Assembly: GCA_003695865.1 (NCBI GenBank) | Contig: RFGQ01000386.1 | Coordinates: 1 to 21,225 of the forward strand | DNA: 21,225 nucleotides | DNA from: Gemmatimonadota bacterium | GTDB lineage: Bacteria; Gemmatimonadota; Gemmatimonadetes; Longimicrobiales; Gaopeijiaceae | Direction: 5' to 3' | Part shown: positions 7,901 through 14,630 of the stretch, piece after piece | Layout: each line of letters begins with the position of its first letter | Numbering within the stretch: position 1 is the stretch's first letter | Translations under genes and position numbers: made by a program | Notes under the pieces: model-generated | What the model was told of the DNA's origin: nothing | Databases searched by the model: none | The model's input: only the letters and a program-made list of their open reading frames with translations

Positions 7901-8552
7901 GCGCGAGGGCCTGCTCGACGACGCCTCACGCGTGGTGACCAAGGTGGCCGCGATCGGCGACGTGATCGCCGAGCAGCAGCGCATGGCCCGGAGCGAGATC
8001 GTCGTCGAGAGGCGCTCTCTCGCCGAGGTGATCGAAGACGCACTCGAGCTGCAGGCCGCGTCGGCGGCGCGCCATCGGATCGAGATCGAGAAGGTCTTTG
8101 GCGACGTGCCGCCGGTGCCCGTGGCCCGGACCAAGCTGATCCATGTGCTGCTCAACCTGTTCAAGAACGCCAAGGAATCGATGAACGCCCGGCAGCCGGA
8201 TCGCATGGTGCTCAGGATCGAGCTCGACCGTGACGACACTCATGCAGAGATCAGGGTGCGGGACAACGGGCTGGGAATCGAACCGGACGTGATGCGCAGG
8301 ATCTTCACGCACGGCTTCACCACCAAGGAGCACGGGCACGGCTTCGGACTGCACTCGTGTGCGAACTACATGAAGGAGATGGGCGGAGAGATCCGGGTGG
8401 AGAGCGAGGGAGCGGGCAGGGGCGCCACGTTCATCCTGCGCCTGCCGCTCGAAGACGCCGACGCGCCGGCACAGGCCGAGGCGCGTGTTTCCGACGCGCG
8501 GGAGCTGCGCCGCCGTCGCCCCGAGCCTGCCGCAGCAGGAGGAGCGTCATGA
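4950..8552 (+). CDS. Two-component propeller sensor histidine kinase (Reg_prop, Y_Y_Y, HATPase)
   Basis: This is a 1200-residue membrane sensor kinase. An N-terminal hydrophobic segment (about 30-54) acts as signal or anchor. Then come 14 Reg_prop repeats with cores such as DLWVGT, SVWVGT and TVWVAT (about 60-720). They would form two seven-bladed propellers, as in hybrid two-component sensors that bind ligands in the periplasm. A Y_Y_Y domain follows (about 735-825), then a transmembrane helix (837-857), a coiled coil, the histidine box GVLHNVGNILNSL with H915, and a HATPase domain with N1073, DNGLGI and FTTKEHGHGFGLHS. The H-box is not the usual HE-x-N/R-x-P form; it belongs to the lesser-known TGVLHNVGN type. 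Unlike classic hybrid sensors it has no receiver or AraC domain; the partners are separate downstream genes. Start: GTG 4950 with GGGAGG 9 nt upstream. A GTG at 4857 is in frame but lacks an SD. The stop overlaps the next ATG (ATGA). Confidence 0.92.
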   Translation: MNRYSTSIRGAAERPRAVRGGSALRAAGAYAAIRFVAAAIALGALGGWAAPLRAQMGGEIRFRRLSLDQGLSQSTVHAIAQDDLGFMWFGTWDGLNRFDGVAFRVYQHDLNDSTSLGDDLVTAIAPAPGGDLWVGTGAGLDHYVAALDRFEHYRYAPDDPGSLSQNAVLSVAVAPDGSVWVGTLGGGLNRLDPTTGRAERFRHEPGVKGTLAGDVVRALAVDADGTVWVATDRGLDRFDAELNRFEPVPGIEAGSFRALAVDARRGGLWAGDDAGGVYRIEGGARPRGRRVWTVPGGTTASVDDLMVDWTATVWVATEGRGLWRRDPVRRRFERLESDPEDPESLSTNTITSVFQDRAGALWVGTEGSGVHHFDRHRYKFVPYKVRPATADHNYVRAFVEDASGDLWIGQQGGGLARLDRRTGEYTHYRFDAADPLSLPDDRVFSLHVDRRGDLWVGTADGWFARRRAGRDGFERFRARLAPGPRSFSDAVRRIVEDEAGDLWLAVEGAGLQRFDPRTGSIEAYVHDPSDPTSLASDRLFYVDLAAGGALWVASFGGGLARLDPVSGMVVNYRHDPRDPTSLASDEVISVEVARDGTVWAGTLGGLSGLDPASGRFRNYRRGSGLPNDAVYGVLEDEQGQLWLTLNGGLARFDPRGQSFVTYHAADGLQSNEFNGGAHYRSPSGELFFGGVNGFNAFRLERIPTNLFVPPVRITGLRIQNRAVPIGPDEDGRMILDRAVGFADRVVLSHRDAGITITFAALDFADPGRNRYAYRLEGAEREWTDLGEQRQVTFAALPPGDYVFRVRGSNNDGVWNEEGASLRIVVRPPFWATWWFRGLALALLAGVIALAVRVRMAAVARRAADLERLVGDRTAQVEAQKRQLEAMLDELKETRDELIVVAHRAGMADTATGVLHNVGNILNSLSISASRIQSTLRTSKAAGLARANGLLRENLDRLGAFFASDPRGPKLAEYYLRLEDELEREREGLLDDASRVVTKVAAIGDVIAEQQRMARSEIVVERRSLAEVIEDALELQAASAARHRIEIEKVFGDVPPVPVARTKLIHVLLNLFKNAKESMNARQPDRMVLRIELDRDDTHAEIRVRDNGLGIEPDVMRRIFTHGFTTKEHGHGFGLHSCANYMKEMGGEIRVESEGAGRGATFILRLPLEDADAPAQAEARVSDARELRRRRPEPAAAGGAS

Positions 8553-10174
8553 CCGTCTCACATCGTGGACCGACGGGCATCTCGTCGTCCGGCTTCGTAC
8601 CGCCGGCCGACACCGACCGGGAGGCCCGCCACCGCGTGCTCGTGGTCGACGACACCCCCGCGATCCACGAAGACATCCGGGCGGTGCTCTGCGCGGCCGA
8701 CGGCCGGTCGGCCGATCTGGCCGAGCTCGAGGCCGACCTGTTCGGGTCGTCCGCTCCGGAGGGCGGTGGGGCGGCCTTCGACGTCGACTCGGCCTACCAG
8801 GGGCAGGAGGCGCTCGAACTCGTCCGCTCCGCCGCGCGCGAGGGGCGGCCGTACTCGTTCGCCTTCGTCGACATGCGCATGCCGCCCGGCTGGGACGGAC
8901 TCGAGACGATCCCGCACCTGTGGGAGGTCGATCCCCACCTCGAGATCGTCATCTGCACCGCCTTCGCCGACTACGAGTGGAGCGAGATCGCCGACGGCGT
9001 GGGCTATACGGATCAGCTCATGATCCTGAAGAAGCCCTTCGACGCCATCGAAGTCAGCCAGCTCGCTCGGGCCCTCTCGGCCAAGCGCGACCTGCGCGCC
9101 CAGGTGCAGGCCCGGCTCGACGACCTCGAAGCAGCCGTGGCCGAGCGCACGCGCGACCTGCTCGAGGCGAAGGAACGCCTGGAACAGACGCTCATCGAGC
9201 GCGAGCAGATGGAAGTCGAGCTCCGGCACGCGCAGAAGCTCGAAGCCGTGGGCCAGCTCGCGGCCGGCATCGCCCACGAGATCAACACGCCCATCCAGTT
9301 CGTCGGCGACAGCATCCACTTTCTGGGCGAGGCGTTCGAGGACTTTTCGGGACTCATCCGCGAGTTCCGCCACGTGCTCGGCGAACTGGCCAAGAGGCCC
9401 GGTGGCGAGCCGCTCGGACGTCGCATGAAGAGCGCCGAGGAACGCTACGATTACGCCTATCTGAAGGAGCAGGTCCCGCAGGCTGTGGCGCGGGCCGGGG
9501 AAGGCGTGCAGCGCGTGGCCGAGATCGTTCGCGCCATGAAGGAGTTCGCGCACCCGGACCAGCGTGAGAAGTCCGAGACCGACCTCAACCACGCCATCGA
9601 GAACGCGTTGACGGTCGCGCGCAACGAATACAAGTACGTGGCCGAGATCTCCACTGACTTCGGGGAACTGCCTCTGGTGCCGTGTTACCCGGGCGACGTG
9701 AACCAGGTGCTGCTCAACCTGATCGTCAACGCGGCCCACGCCATCGGCGACAAGGTGGGCGACAGCGGCGAGAAGGGAACGATCTCGATCCGGACCCGCT
9801 GCGAGGACGACGACGTCGTCATCTCGGTCTCCGACACGGGATGCGGCATCCCCGAAGACATCCGCCAGAAGATCTTCGACCCCTTCTTCACGACGAAGGA
9901 GGTCGGGCGCGGAACGGGCCAGGGGCTGGCGATCGCCCGTTCCTGCATCGTCGACAAGCACGGCGGCACGATCTCGGTGGAGTCCGAGGTCGGGCAGGGC
10001 ACCACCTTCCACGTGCGGCTGCCGCTCAAGGCCTCGGGGCCGCCCGCCGAGCAGGGAGAAGCCGGGGTGGAGTCGCTCTTCCCCGAGGGCGACGACCCAC
10101 ACGCCGCGGCGGAGCCGGAGCCGCGCGCGGACGGAACCGACCCGGCCGCGGCCGGAGGAGGCGCGCCCGCATGA
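8549..10174 (+). CDS. Receiver-histidine kinase (REC, coiled coil, HisKA, HATPase)
   Basis: This is a 541-residue cytoplasmic kinase with an N-terminal receiver. REC covers about 28-170: acidic pair in VVDD, phospho-acceptor D108 (FVDMRMPPGWDG) and K162 (KKP). It contains a ~30-residue insert (about 49-80, including LAELEADLFG) typical of the VDDTPAIHEDIR subfamily. A coiled coil (175-230) leads to HisKA with H243 (GIAHEINTPIQ) and HATPase with N394 (LLNLIVNAAHAI), DTGCGIP, FFTTKEVGRGTGQGLAI. All residues needed for autophosphorylation and phosphoacceptance are present. The input is therefore probably phosphate on its own receiver, plausibly from the propeller kinase just upstream, to which it is coupled by ATGA. 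The C-terminal tail after about 505 is proline-, alanine- and acid-rich and probably unstructured. It overlaps the next ORF by ATGA. Confidence 0.93.
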   Translation: MTVSHRGPTGISSSGFVPPADTDREARHRVLVVDDTPAIHEDIRAVLCAADGRSADLAELEADLFGSSAPEGGGAAFDVDSAYQGQEALELVRSAAREGRPYSFAFVDMRMPPGWDGLETIPHLWEVDPHLEIVICTAFADYEWSEIADGVGYTDQLMILKKPFDAIEVSQLARALSAKRDLRAQVQARLDDLEAAVAERTRDLLEAKERLEQTLIEREQMEVELRHAQKLEAVGQLAAGIAHEINTPIQFVGDSIHFLGEAFEDFSGLIREFRHVLGELAKRPGGEPLGRRMKSAEERYDYAYLKEQVPQAVARAGEGVQRVAEIVRAMKEFAHPDQREKSETDLNHAIENALTVARNEYKYVAEISTDFGELPLVPCYPGDVNQVLLNLIVNAAHAIGDKVGDSGEKGTISIRTRCEDDDVVISVSDTGCGIPEDIRQKIFDPFFTTKEVGRGTGQGLAIARSCIVDKHGGTISVESEVGQGTTFHVRLPLKASGPPAEQGEAGVESLFPEGDDPHAAAEPEPRADGTDPAAAGGGAPA

Positions 10175-11373
10175 GCGACCGCATCCTGCTGGTGGATGAC
10201 GATCCCAATGTGCTCGCGGCGCTCCGCAACAGCCTCAGGCGCATGCGGGACCGTTGGGTCGTCGTGGGAGCGACGAGCGGAGAGGAAGCACTCGCCCTCA
10301 TGCAGGAAGAGCCCTTCGCGGTCGTCGTCACCGACATGCGCATGCCCGTGATGGACGGTGCGGAGCTGCTCGAGCGCGTGCGGGATCTGTCTCCGACGAC
10401 GGCGCGCATCATCCTCTCGGGGTACTCCGAACTGGACGCGGTGCGCCGCACGGTGACCGTCGCCCACCAGTTCCTCGCCAAGCCGACCGAGCCGGGGACG
10501 CTGGAAGAAGCGATTCAGCGCGCCCTGTCGCTGCGCGAGCTCGTGGCCGACGAGGCCGTGCTGAGGATCGTGGGGCGGGTCGACCGGCTGCCGAGCGCCC
10601 CGCGTGTGTTCGCCCGGCTCACGGCGATGCTGGGCGACCCGGATGTGAGCGCTGCCGACGTCGCCACGCTGATCGAGCGCGACGTGGCCATGAGCGCCAA
10701 GATCCTGCAGCTCGTGAACTCCGCGTTTTTCCGCTCGGCGCGAAGGATCTCGAGCGTCGAGGGGGCCGTGCGTCACCTCGGCTTCGCCACGATCCAGAAG
10801 CTCGTCCTCACGCTCGAGGTGTTCGCGAGCGCAGGCGCGATTCCCGTCAACGGGCTCTCGCACGAGGCCATTCAGGACCACGCGCTCGCGGCGAGCCGGC
10901 TGGCGAGCCGCATGCCGGGCGACGCCGAGGCCCGCGACGACGCCGGGGTGGCGGCGCTGCTCTGCGATGTGGGACTGCTGCTGCTCGCGGCCGAGGCGAC
11001 GAGCGAGTTCAGGGCGGCCTGGGAGCAGGCGGCCGCCACGCAACGACCCCTCCATGAGGTGGAGCGCGAGGTCCACGGGACGACCCATGCAGAGGTGGGT
11101 GCCTACCTGCTGGGCCTGTGGGGACTGCCGCTCGCCGTGGTCGAGGCGGTGGCGAATCATCACGCGCCCGAACGCATCCCGCGCGAGGGCATGAGCGTGG
11201 CGGCCGCGGTCTACTTCGCCGATACGCTTGCGGCGGAGGCTACCGGAGAGGGTGGGCCCTTCTGGTCGCGGCCGCCCCTCGACGAGTCGCTGCTGGCGGC
11301 GGCCTCGGCGGGGGACGAGGTGGCGAAGTGGCGGGGGTTGGCCGACGACCTTTCCCTGGCTGGGAGGAGCTGA
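10171..11373 (+). CDS. Response regulator with HDOD output domain
   Basis: This is a 400-residue receiver fused to an HDOD domain. REC (1-120) has the acidic triplet LLVDDDP, phospho-acceptor D55 (VVTDMRMPVMDG) and K104 (FLAKP). HDOD (about 133-330) starts DRLPSAPRVFARLTAMLGDP and contains the hallmark DVAMSAKILQLVNSAFF (171-187) and ISSVEGAVRHLGF. HDOD domains are catalytically inactive relatives of HD hydrolases and act as protein-interaction or signalling scaffolds. In several bacteria REC-HDOD proteins affect motility, biofilm or c-di-GMP pathways. In the C-terminal part the sequence HHAPERI resembles an HD-type histidine pair and may be vestigial. Start ATG 10171 overlaps the upstream stop. 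The next gene begins 6 bases after this stop. Confidence 0.92.
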   Translation: MSDRILLVDDDPNVLAALRNSLRRMRDRWVVVGATSGEEALALMQEEPFAVVVTDMRMPVMDGAELLERVRDLSPTTARIILSGYSELDAVRRTVTVAHQFLAKPTEPGTLEEAIQRALSLRELVADEAVLRIVGRVDRLPSAPRVFARLTAMLGDPDVSAADVATLIERDVAMSAKILQLVNSAFFRSARRISSVEGAVRHLGFATIQKLVLTLEVFASAGAIPVNGLSHEAIQDHALAASRLASRMPGDAEARDDAGVAALLCDVGLLLLAAEATSEFRAAWEQAAATQRPLHEVEREVHGTTHAEVGAYLLGLWGLPLAVVEAVANHHAPERIPREGMSVAAAVYFADTLAAEATGEGGPFWSRPPLDESLLAAASAGDEVAKWRGLADDLSLAGRS

Positions 11374-11379
11374 GGAACC

Positions 11380-12603
11380 ATGGACGCGCCGGCGGCGAAG
11401 CCCAGAGTCCTGTGCGTGGACGACGAGCCCGAGGTGCTGCGGGGCCTGCGGACCGTTCTGCGCCGGCGCTTCGACGTGCACACGGCCGAGTCGGGGCGCG
11501 AAGGGCTCGCGCTCCTTTCGGAGCAGGGTCCCTTCGCCGTCGTGGTGTCGGACATGAAGATGCCCGAGATGGACGGCGCCGCCTTCCTCGCGGCCGTCAA
11601 GGATCGCGCTCCCGACACGACCCGCGTCCTGCTTACGGGAGAAGCGAGCCTTTCCGCGGCAGTCGCCGCCGTGAACAGCGGTCAGATCTTCCGCTTTCTG
11701 CTCAAGCCGTGCCCCGCAGACACGCTGGTGCAGGCGCTCGAGGACGCGGTCGCCCAGCATCGCATGGTCACCCGCGACCGCGAGCTGCTGCGCCACGAGG
11801 TCGATCGTCTGACGGAGCAGCTGCAGCACGCCGACCGGCTCGCGTCGCTCGGCACGATGGCCGGGGCCGTGGGCCACGAACTGGCGAACGTCGCGACGGT
11901 GCTCCAGGCGGCGGTGGTGATGGTGGGCGACGCCGCACGCGAGGGCCGGCCGGCCGTGCCCGAGGATGTGGCCGACCTGGAGTGGGTGCTCGAGCACCTG
12001 CAGACCCACGCCACCAACCTGCTGCGCCTCGCGCGCCCCGGCGAGGACGCCTGCACTCAGGTGGACCTGGGGCAACTGGCCCGGCGAACCCTCGACCTGC
12101 TGCGGAGCACCAAGGTGGCCATGAACGTGGACCTCGAGGTGGACGCGCCGGCCACGCCCGTGCGGGTTCACGCGAACCGCACACGGCTGGAGCAGGTGCT
12201 CCTGAACCTGGTGAAGAACGCCGTGGACGCGGTGCAGGAACGGTCCGACGTCGAGCACCCGCGCGTGCGGCTTTCGGTGCGGGAGGACCGCGTGAACCGT
12301 CGGGTCGTGTGCACGGTCGAAGACAACGGCTGCGGCATTCCCGAGGCTCACCTGCGGCAGCTTTTCGAGCCCTACTTCACGACCAAGCCGCCCGATCGCG
12401 GCACGGGGCTGGGCCTGCCCATCGTGCGCCAGATCGTCGAGTCGTACGGGGGCGACCTGTCGGTGTCGACCGAGGTCGGCCGCGGTTCCGCCTTCACGGT
12501 CAGTCTACCCTCGGGTGCGGCGGCCGTGGGTGCCGCCCGGGTGAACGGGAGCCTGCGCGAGACGGCCGGCGTCACGCCGGGGGCCGGGGGAGGTGAGCCG
12601 TGA
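11380..12603 (+). CDS. Receiver-histidine kinase with atypical H-box
   Basis: This is a 407-residue soluble kinase. REC (1-125): CVDDEP, D58 (VVSDMKMPEMDG), K109 (FLLKP). After a coiled coil (about 130-155) comes the H-box SLGTMAGAVGHELANVATVL with H166; the usual proline of HELRTP or HEINNP is missing. HATPase: N280 (LLNLVKNAVDAV), DNGCGIP (315-321), YFTTKPPDRGTGLGLPIV. Like the other REC-kinase in this operon it has no sensor domain, so its signal should arrive as phosphate on its own receiver. The ATG follows the upstream stop by 6 nt with GAGGA overlapping that stop, a sign of coupling. The gene ends GTGA, sharing bases with the next start. Its receiver resembles those of the next two genes (conserved LLTG, N-x-G-x-I/V-F/Y-R-F/M-L, KP). 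Confidence 0.92.
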   Translation: MDAPAAKPRVLCVDDEPEVLRGLRTVLRRRFDVHTAESGREGLALLSEQGPFAVVVSDMKMPEMDGAAFLAAVKDRAPDTTRVLLTGEASLSAAVAAVNSGQIFRFLLKPCPADTLVQALEDAVAQHRMVTRDRELLRHEVDRLTEQLQHADRLASLGTMAGAVGHELANVATVLQAAVVMVGDAAREGRPAVPEDVADLEWVLEHLQTHATNLLRLARPGEDACTQVDLGQLARRTLDLLRSTKVAMNVDLEVDAPATPVRVHANRTRLEQVLLNLVKNAVDAVQERSDVEHPRVRLSVREDRVNRRVVCTVEDNGCGIPEAHLRQLFEPYFTTKPPDRGTGLGLPIVRQIVESYGGDLSVSTEVGRGSAFTVSLPSGAAAVGAARVNGSLRETAGVTPGAGGGEP

Positions 12604-13796
12604 GCGAACGGCCCCGGATCCTGTGCGTCGACGACGAGATCCACGTGCTCGAGAGCCTCAAGCTCACGCTGCGCAAGGACTTCGACGTGCGCGCGTCCAC
12701 GAGTGCCGCCAAGGCGCTCGAGATGCTCGAGTCCATGGGCCCCTTCGCCGTGGTGGTCTCGGACATGCGCATGCCCGAGATGTCGGGGGCGGAGTTCCTG
12801 GCGCAGGTGCGAGAGCGCGCACCCGACTCGGTGCGGGTGCTGCTGACCGGACAGGCGGATCTGCCCTCGTCGATCGCCGCCGTGAACGAAGGGCAGATCT
12901 ACCGCTTCCTCACCAAGCCCTGTGCCGCGCCGCGGCTGCGCGAGGTCCTGCGCGACGCGGTGGAGCAGTATCGGCTGATCGTCAGCGAGCGCGTGCTGCT
13001 CGATCAGACGCTCAAGGGGAGCATCGAGGCGCTGTTCCAGGTGCTCGCGATCGCGAGCCCGCCCGCGTTCGGGCGGGGCCATCGCATCAAGGCCTACGCG
13101 GCGCGCATGGCCCAGGTGCTGCCGCCCCGGCAGCGGACCTACGTGCAGCTCGCCGCCATGTTCAGCCAGATCGGGTTCATCACGCTACCGCCCGAGACCG
13201 CCGAAAAGCTCTACAACGGTGCTCCGCTCGACCTGGAGGAGCAGGCCATGGTGCGCAAGCTGCCCGGCACCGCGCAGCGGCTGATCCGGCGCATTCCAAG
13301 GCTTGAGCCGGTGGTGGCGTTGCTCGATCAGCTCGACGCTTCGCCTCCGTTCGAACCCACGACCGTGGAGTCGCCCGCGCCGGGGCTGCAGGTGCTGCGG
13401 GTGGCGCGGGACTTCGAGATGCTCGAGGAGCGCGGCCATACGCCGACCGAGGCGATGCGCATCCTCGAGCGGAGCGACGCGGGTTACGACGGCGGGTTGC
13501 TGAGCGGCTTCGCCGGCGAGCTCGGGATTCCCTCGGGCGCCGACGCCGTGACCACCATTCCCACGGCCGAGGTGCGCGTGGGGATGGTGCTGGCAGAGGA
13601 TCTGCGCACGAGTCACGGAATCCTGCTGGCCTCGCGGGGCATGGAGATCAGCGACCACCTGCTGGAACGCATCGAGAATCTGCTAAGAACCCGGCAGTTG
13701 CGGCCGACACTCAAGGTGCTGGCGGACGACACTGCCACCACGCACGACGCGGAAGGAGTGGGCGAGCATGAGCAAGCACGTGCTCTTCGTGGATGA
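12600..13796 (+). CDS. Response regulator with degenerate HD-GYP-like output domain
   Basis: This is a 398-residue protein. REC (1-125): CVDDEI, D55 (VVSDMRMPEMSG), K106 (FLTKP). The C-terminal region (about 140-300) aligns by eye with RpfG-type HD-GYP domains, which degrade c-di-GMP: GRGHRIKAYAARMA matches the segment around the first histidine (H161). LAAMFSQIGFITLPPE matches the HD-x-G-K-I-x-x-P region, but with SQ where HD belongs. RIPRLEPVVALLDQL matches the region before HHE, which is absent, and no GYP loop follows. The metal ligands are therefore missing and hydrolase activity is not expected; a binding or allosteric role is more likely. A final ~100 residues (VRVGMVLAEDLRTSHGILLASRG) resemble the accessory C-terminal segment of RpfG-like proteins. 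The GTG start has GGAGGTGA upstream and shares GTGA with the preceding stop. Confidence 0.85.
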   Translation: MSERPRILCVDDEIHVLESLKLTLRKDFDVRASTSAAKALEMLESMGPFAVVVSDMRMPEMSGAEFLAQVRERAPDSVRVLLTGQADLPSSIAAVNEGQIYRFLTKPCAAPRLREVLRDAVEQYRLIVSERVLLDQTLKGSIEALFQVLAIASPPAFGRGHRIKAYAARMAQVLPPRQRTYVQLAAMFSQIGFITLPPETAEKLYNGAPLDLEEQAMVRKLPGTAQRLIRRIPRLEPVVALLDQLDASPPFEPTTVESPAPGLQVLRVARDFEMLEERGHTPTEAMRILERSDAGYDGGLLSGFAGELGIPSGADAVTTIPTAEVRVGMVLAEDLRTSHGILLASRGMEISDHLLERIENLLRTRQLRPTLKVLADDTATTHDAEGVGEHEQARALRG

Positions 13797-14298
13797 CGAG
13801 CCTTCGGTCCTGGAGGGTCTGAAGGTCGCGCTGCGGAAGGAGCCGTATACGATCCACACGGCCAACTCGGCCGACGAAGCCATCAAGGTGCTCGCGCGCG
13901 TTCGCGTGGACGTGGTGGTGTCGGACGAGCGCATGCCGGGCATGAGCGGTTCGGAGTTCCTGTCGCTCGTGCGCCGCGAGTACCCGCAGGCCGTGCGCAT
14001 TCTGCTCACGGGGCAGGCGAGCCTCGAGGCCGCCATCCGCGCCATCAACGAGGGCGAGGTGTACCGGATGCTCACCAAGCCTCAGAAGCCCGACGCCCTG
14101 GCGGCCACCATCCGGCAGGCCCTGGCGCTCGGCGAATTGAGAGCCGAGCAGAAGGGCGGGGAGAGCACGGACGAGGAGCGAGCGGTGCACGACAACCCGG
14201 ACCTGGGCACGGTGGAGCGCGCCGAGGACGGGTCCATCGTCATCGACGACCTCGATGTGGATTTCGAAGCCCTCATGAAGGCGCTCGAAGAGGCCTGA
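13768..14298 (+). CDS. Single-domain response regulator with acidic C-terminal tail
   Basis: This is a 176-residue stand-alone receiver. All REC residues are present: FVDDEP, D53 (VVSDERMPGMSG), T81 (LLTGQAS), K104 (MLTKP). No output domain follows. Instead residues about 130-176 form an acidic tail ending in DDLDVDFEALMKALEEA, which looks like a short amphipathic helix after a disordered stretch. Such proteins act as phosphate shuttles or bind a partner directly. The ATG at 13768 (GGAAGGAG upstream) lies inside the preceding gene, overlapping it by 29 bp in another frame, so translation is probably coupled. It is the last gene of the six-gene signalling operon. The receiver is close to those of the two genes before it, suggesting duplication. 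Confidence 0.9.
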   Translation: MSKHVLFVDDEPSVLEGLKVALRKEPYTIHTANSADEAIKVLARVRVDVVVSDERMPGMSGSEFLSLVRREYPQAVRILLTGQASLEAAIRAINEGEVYRMLTKPQKPDALAATIRQALALGELRAEQKGGESTDEERAVHDNPDLGTVERAEDGSIVIDDLDVDFEALMKALEEA

Positions 14299-14630
14299 CG
14301 GCATTCTCGGCTTCCGCTGCGCCGGCCAGCGGGGTTCCGCGGGGCGCTGGTCCGAGCCGCGAGGACGGCCTGGGGGGGCGTCCCGGCGCGGGGAAGGGGC
14401 CCCTCGATGGCCCACCGGTCACACCACGGAGGCTCTTTTCGACGGTGGGCCCACGCCCCTCCGTGGGGCCTTTCCCGACAGGCGAATCCGGTAATCTCCC
14501 TACAGCGTGGGGTACTGCGACAGGCCCATGTTGAGCCTACCGGCTGACGTGGCCACCGTGTCGAAGCACGGCAAAACATCACTCAGGGATGATGAATGCG
14601 CGCCGGTCCAGCCACCAGGAGGGAAGAATC
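14299..14630. other. Non-coding gap between signalling operon and nitrite reductase gene
   Basis: This 332-bp stretch has no credible gene. It contains several inverted repeats (see the separate hairpin entry), a palindrome AGGGGCCCCT near 14395, and a somewhat less GC-rich zone from about 14480 to 14600 where a promoter for the nitrite reductase gene would be expected. No clear -35/-10 pair, FNR-type (TTGAT-N4-ATCAA) or NsrR-type site was recognised. The strong SD AGGAGGG at about 14617 belongs to the nitrite reductase gene. Confidence 0.6.
14424..14466. terminator. Nested inverted repeats, possible terminator of the signalling operon
   Basis: A perfect 9-bp repeat (CCACGGAGG at 14424-14432, CCTCCGTGG at 14458-14466) encloses a 25-nt loop that itself contains the 10-bp palindrome GTGGGCCCAC (14445-14454). 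It sits about 125 bp past the operon's last stop. No real U-tract follows (GGCCTTTCC), so it may be a terminator, an RNA-processing structure or a regulatory site for the downstream gene. Confidence 0.35.

Noticed and set aside
9685..12351. Long open frame of about 890 codons on the minus strand opposite three signalling genes
   Set aside because: It spans several real genes with clear REC, HDOD and kinase motifs. Its own translation is histidine- and arginine-rich without a recognisable domain.
14480..14600. FNR/DNR- or NsrR-type operator before the nitrite reductase gene
   Set aside because: These would be expected for a denitrification gene. TTGAGCCTACCGGCTGAC near 14530 only loosely resembles half-sites and lacks the required symmetry, so no site is called.
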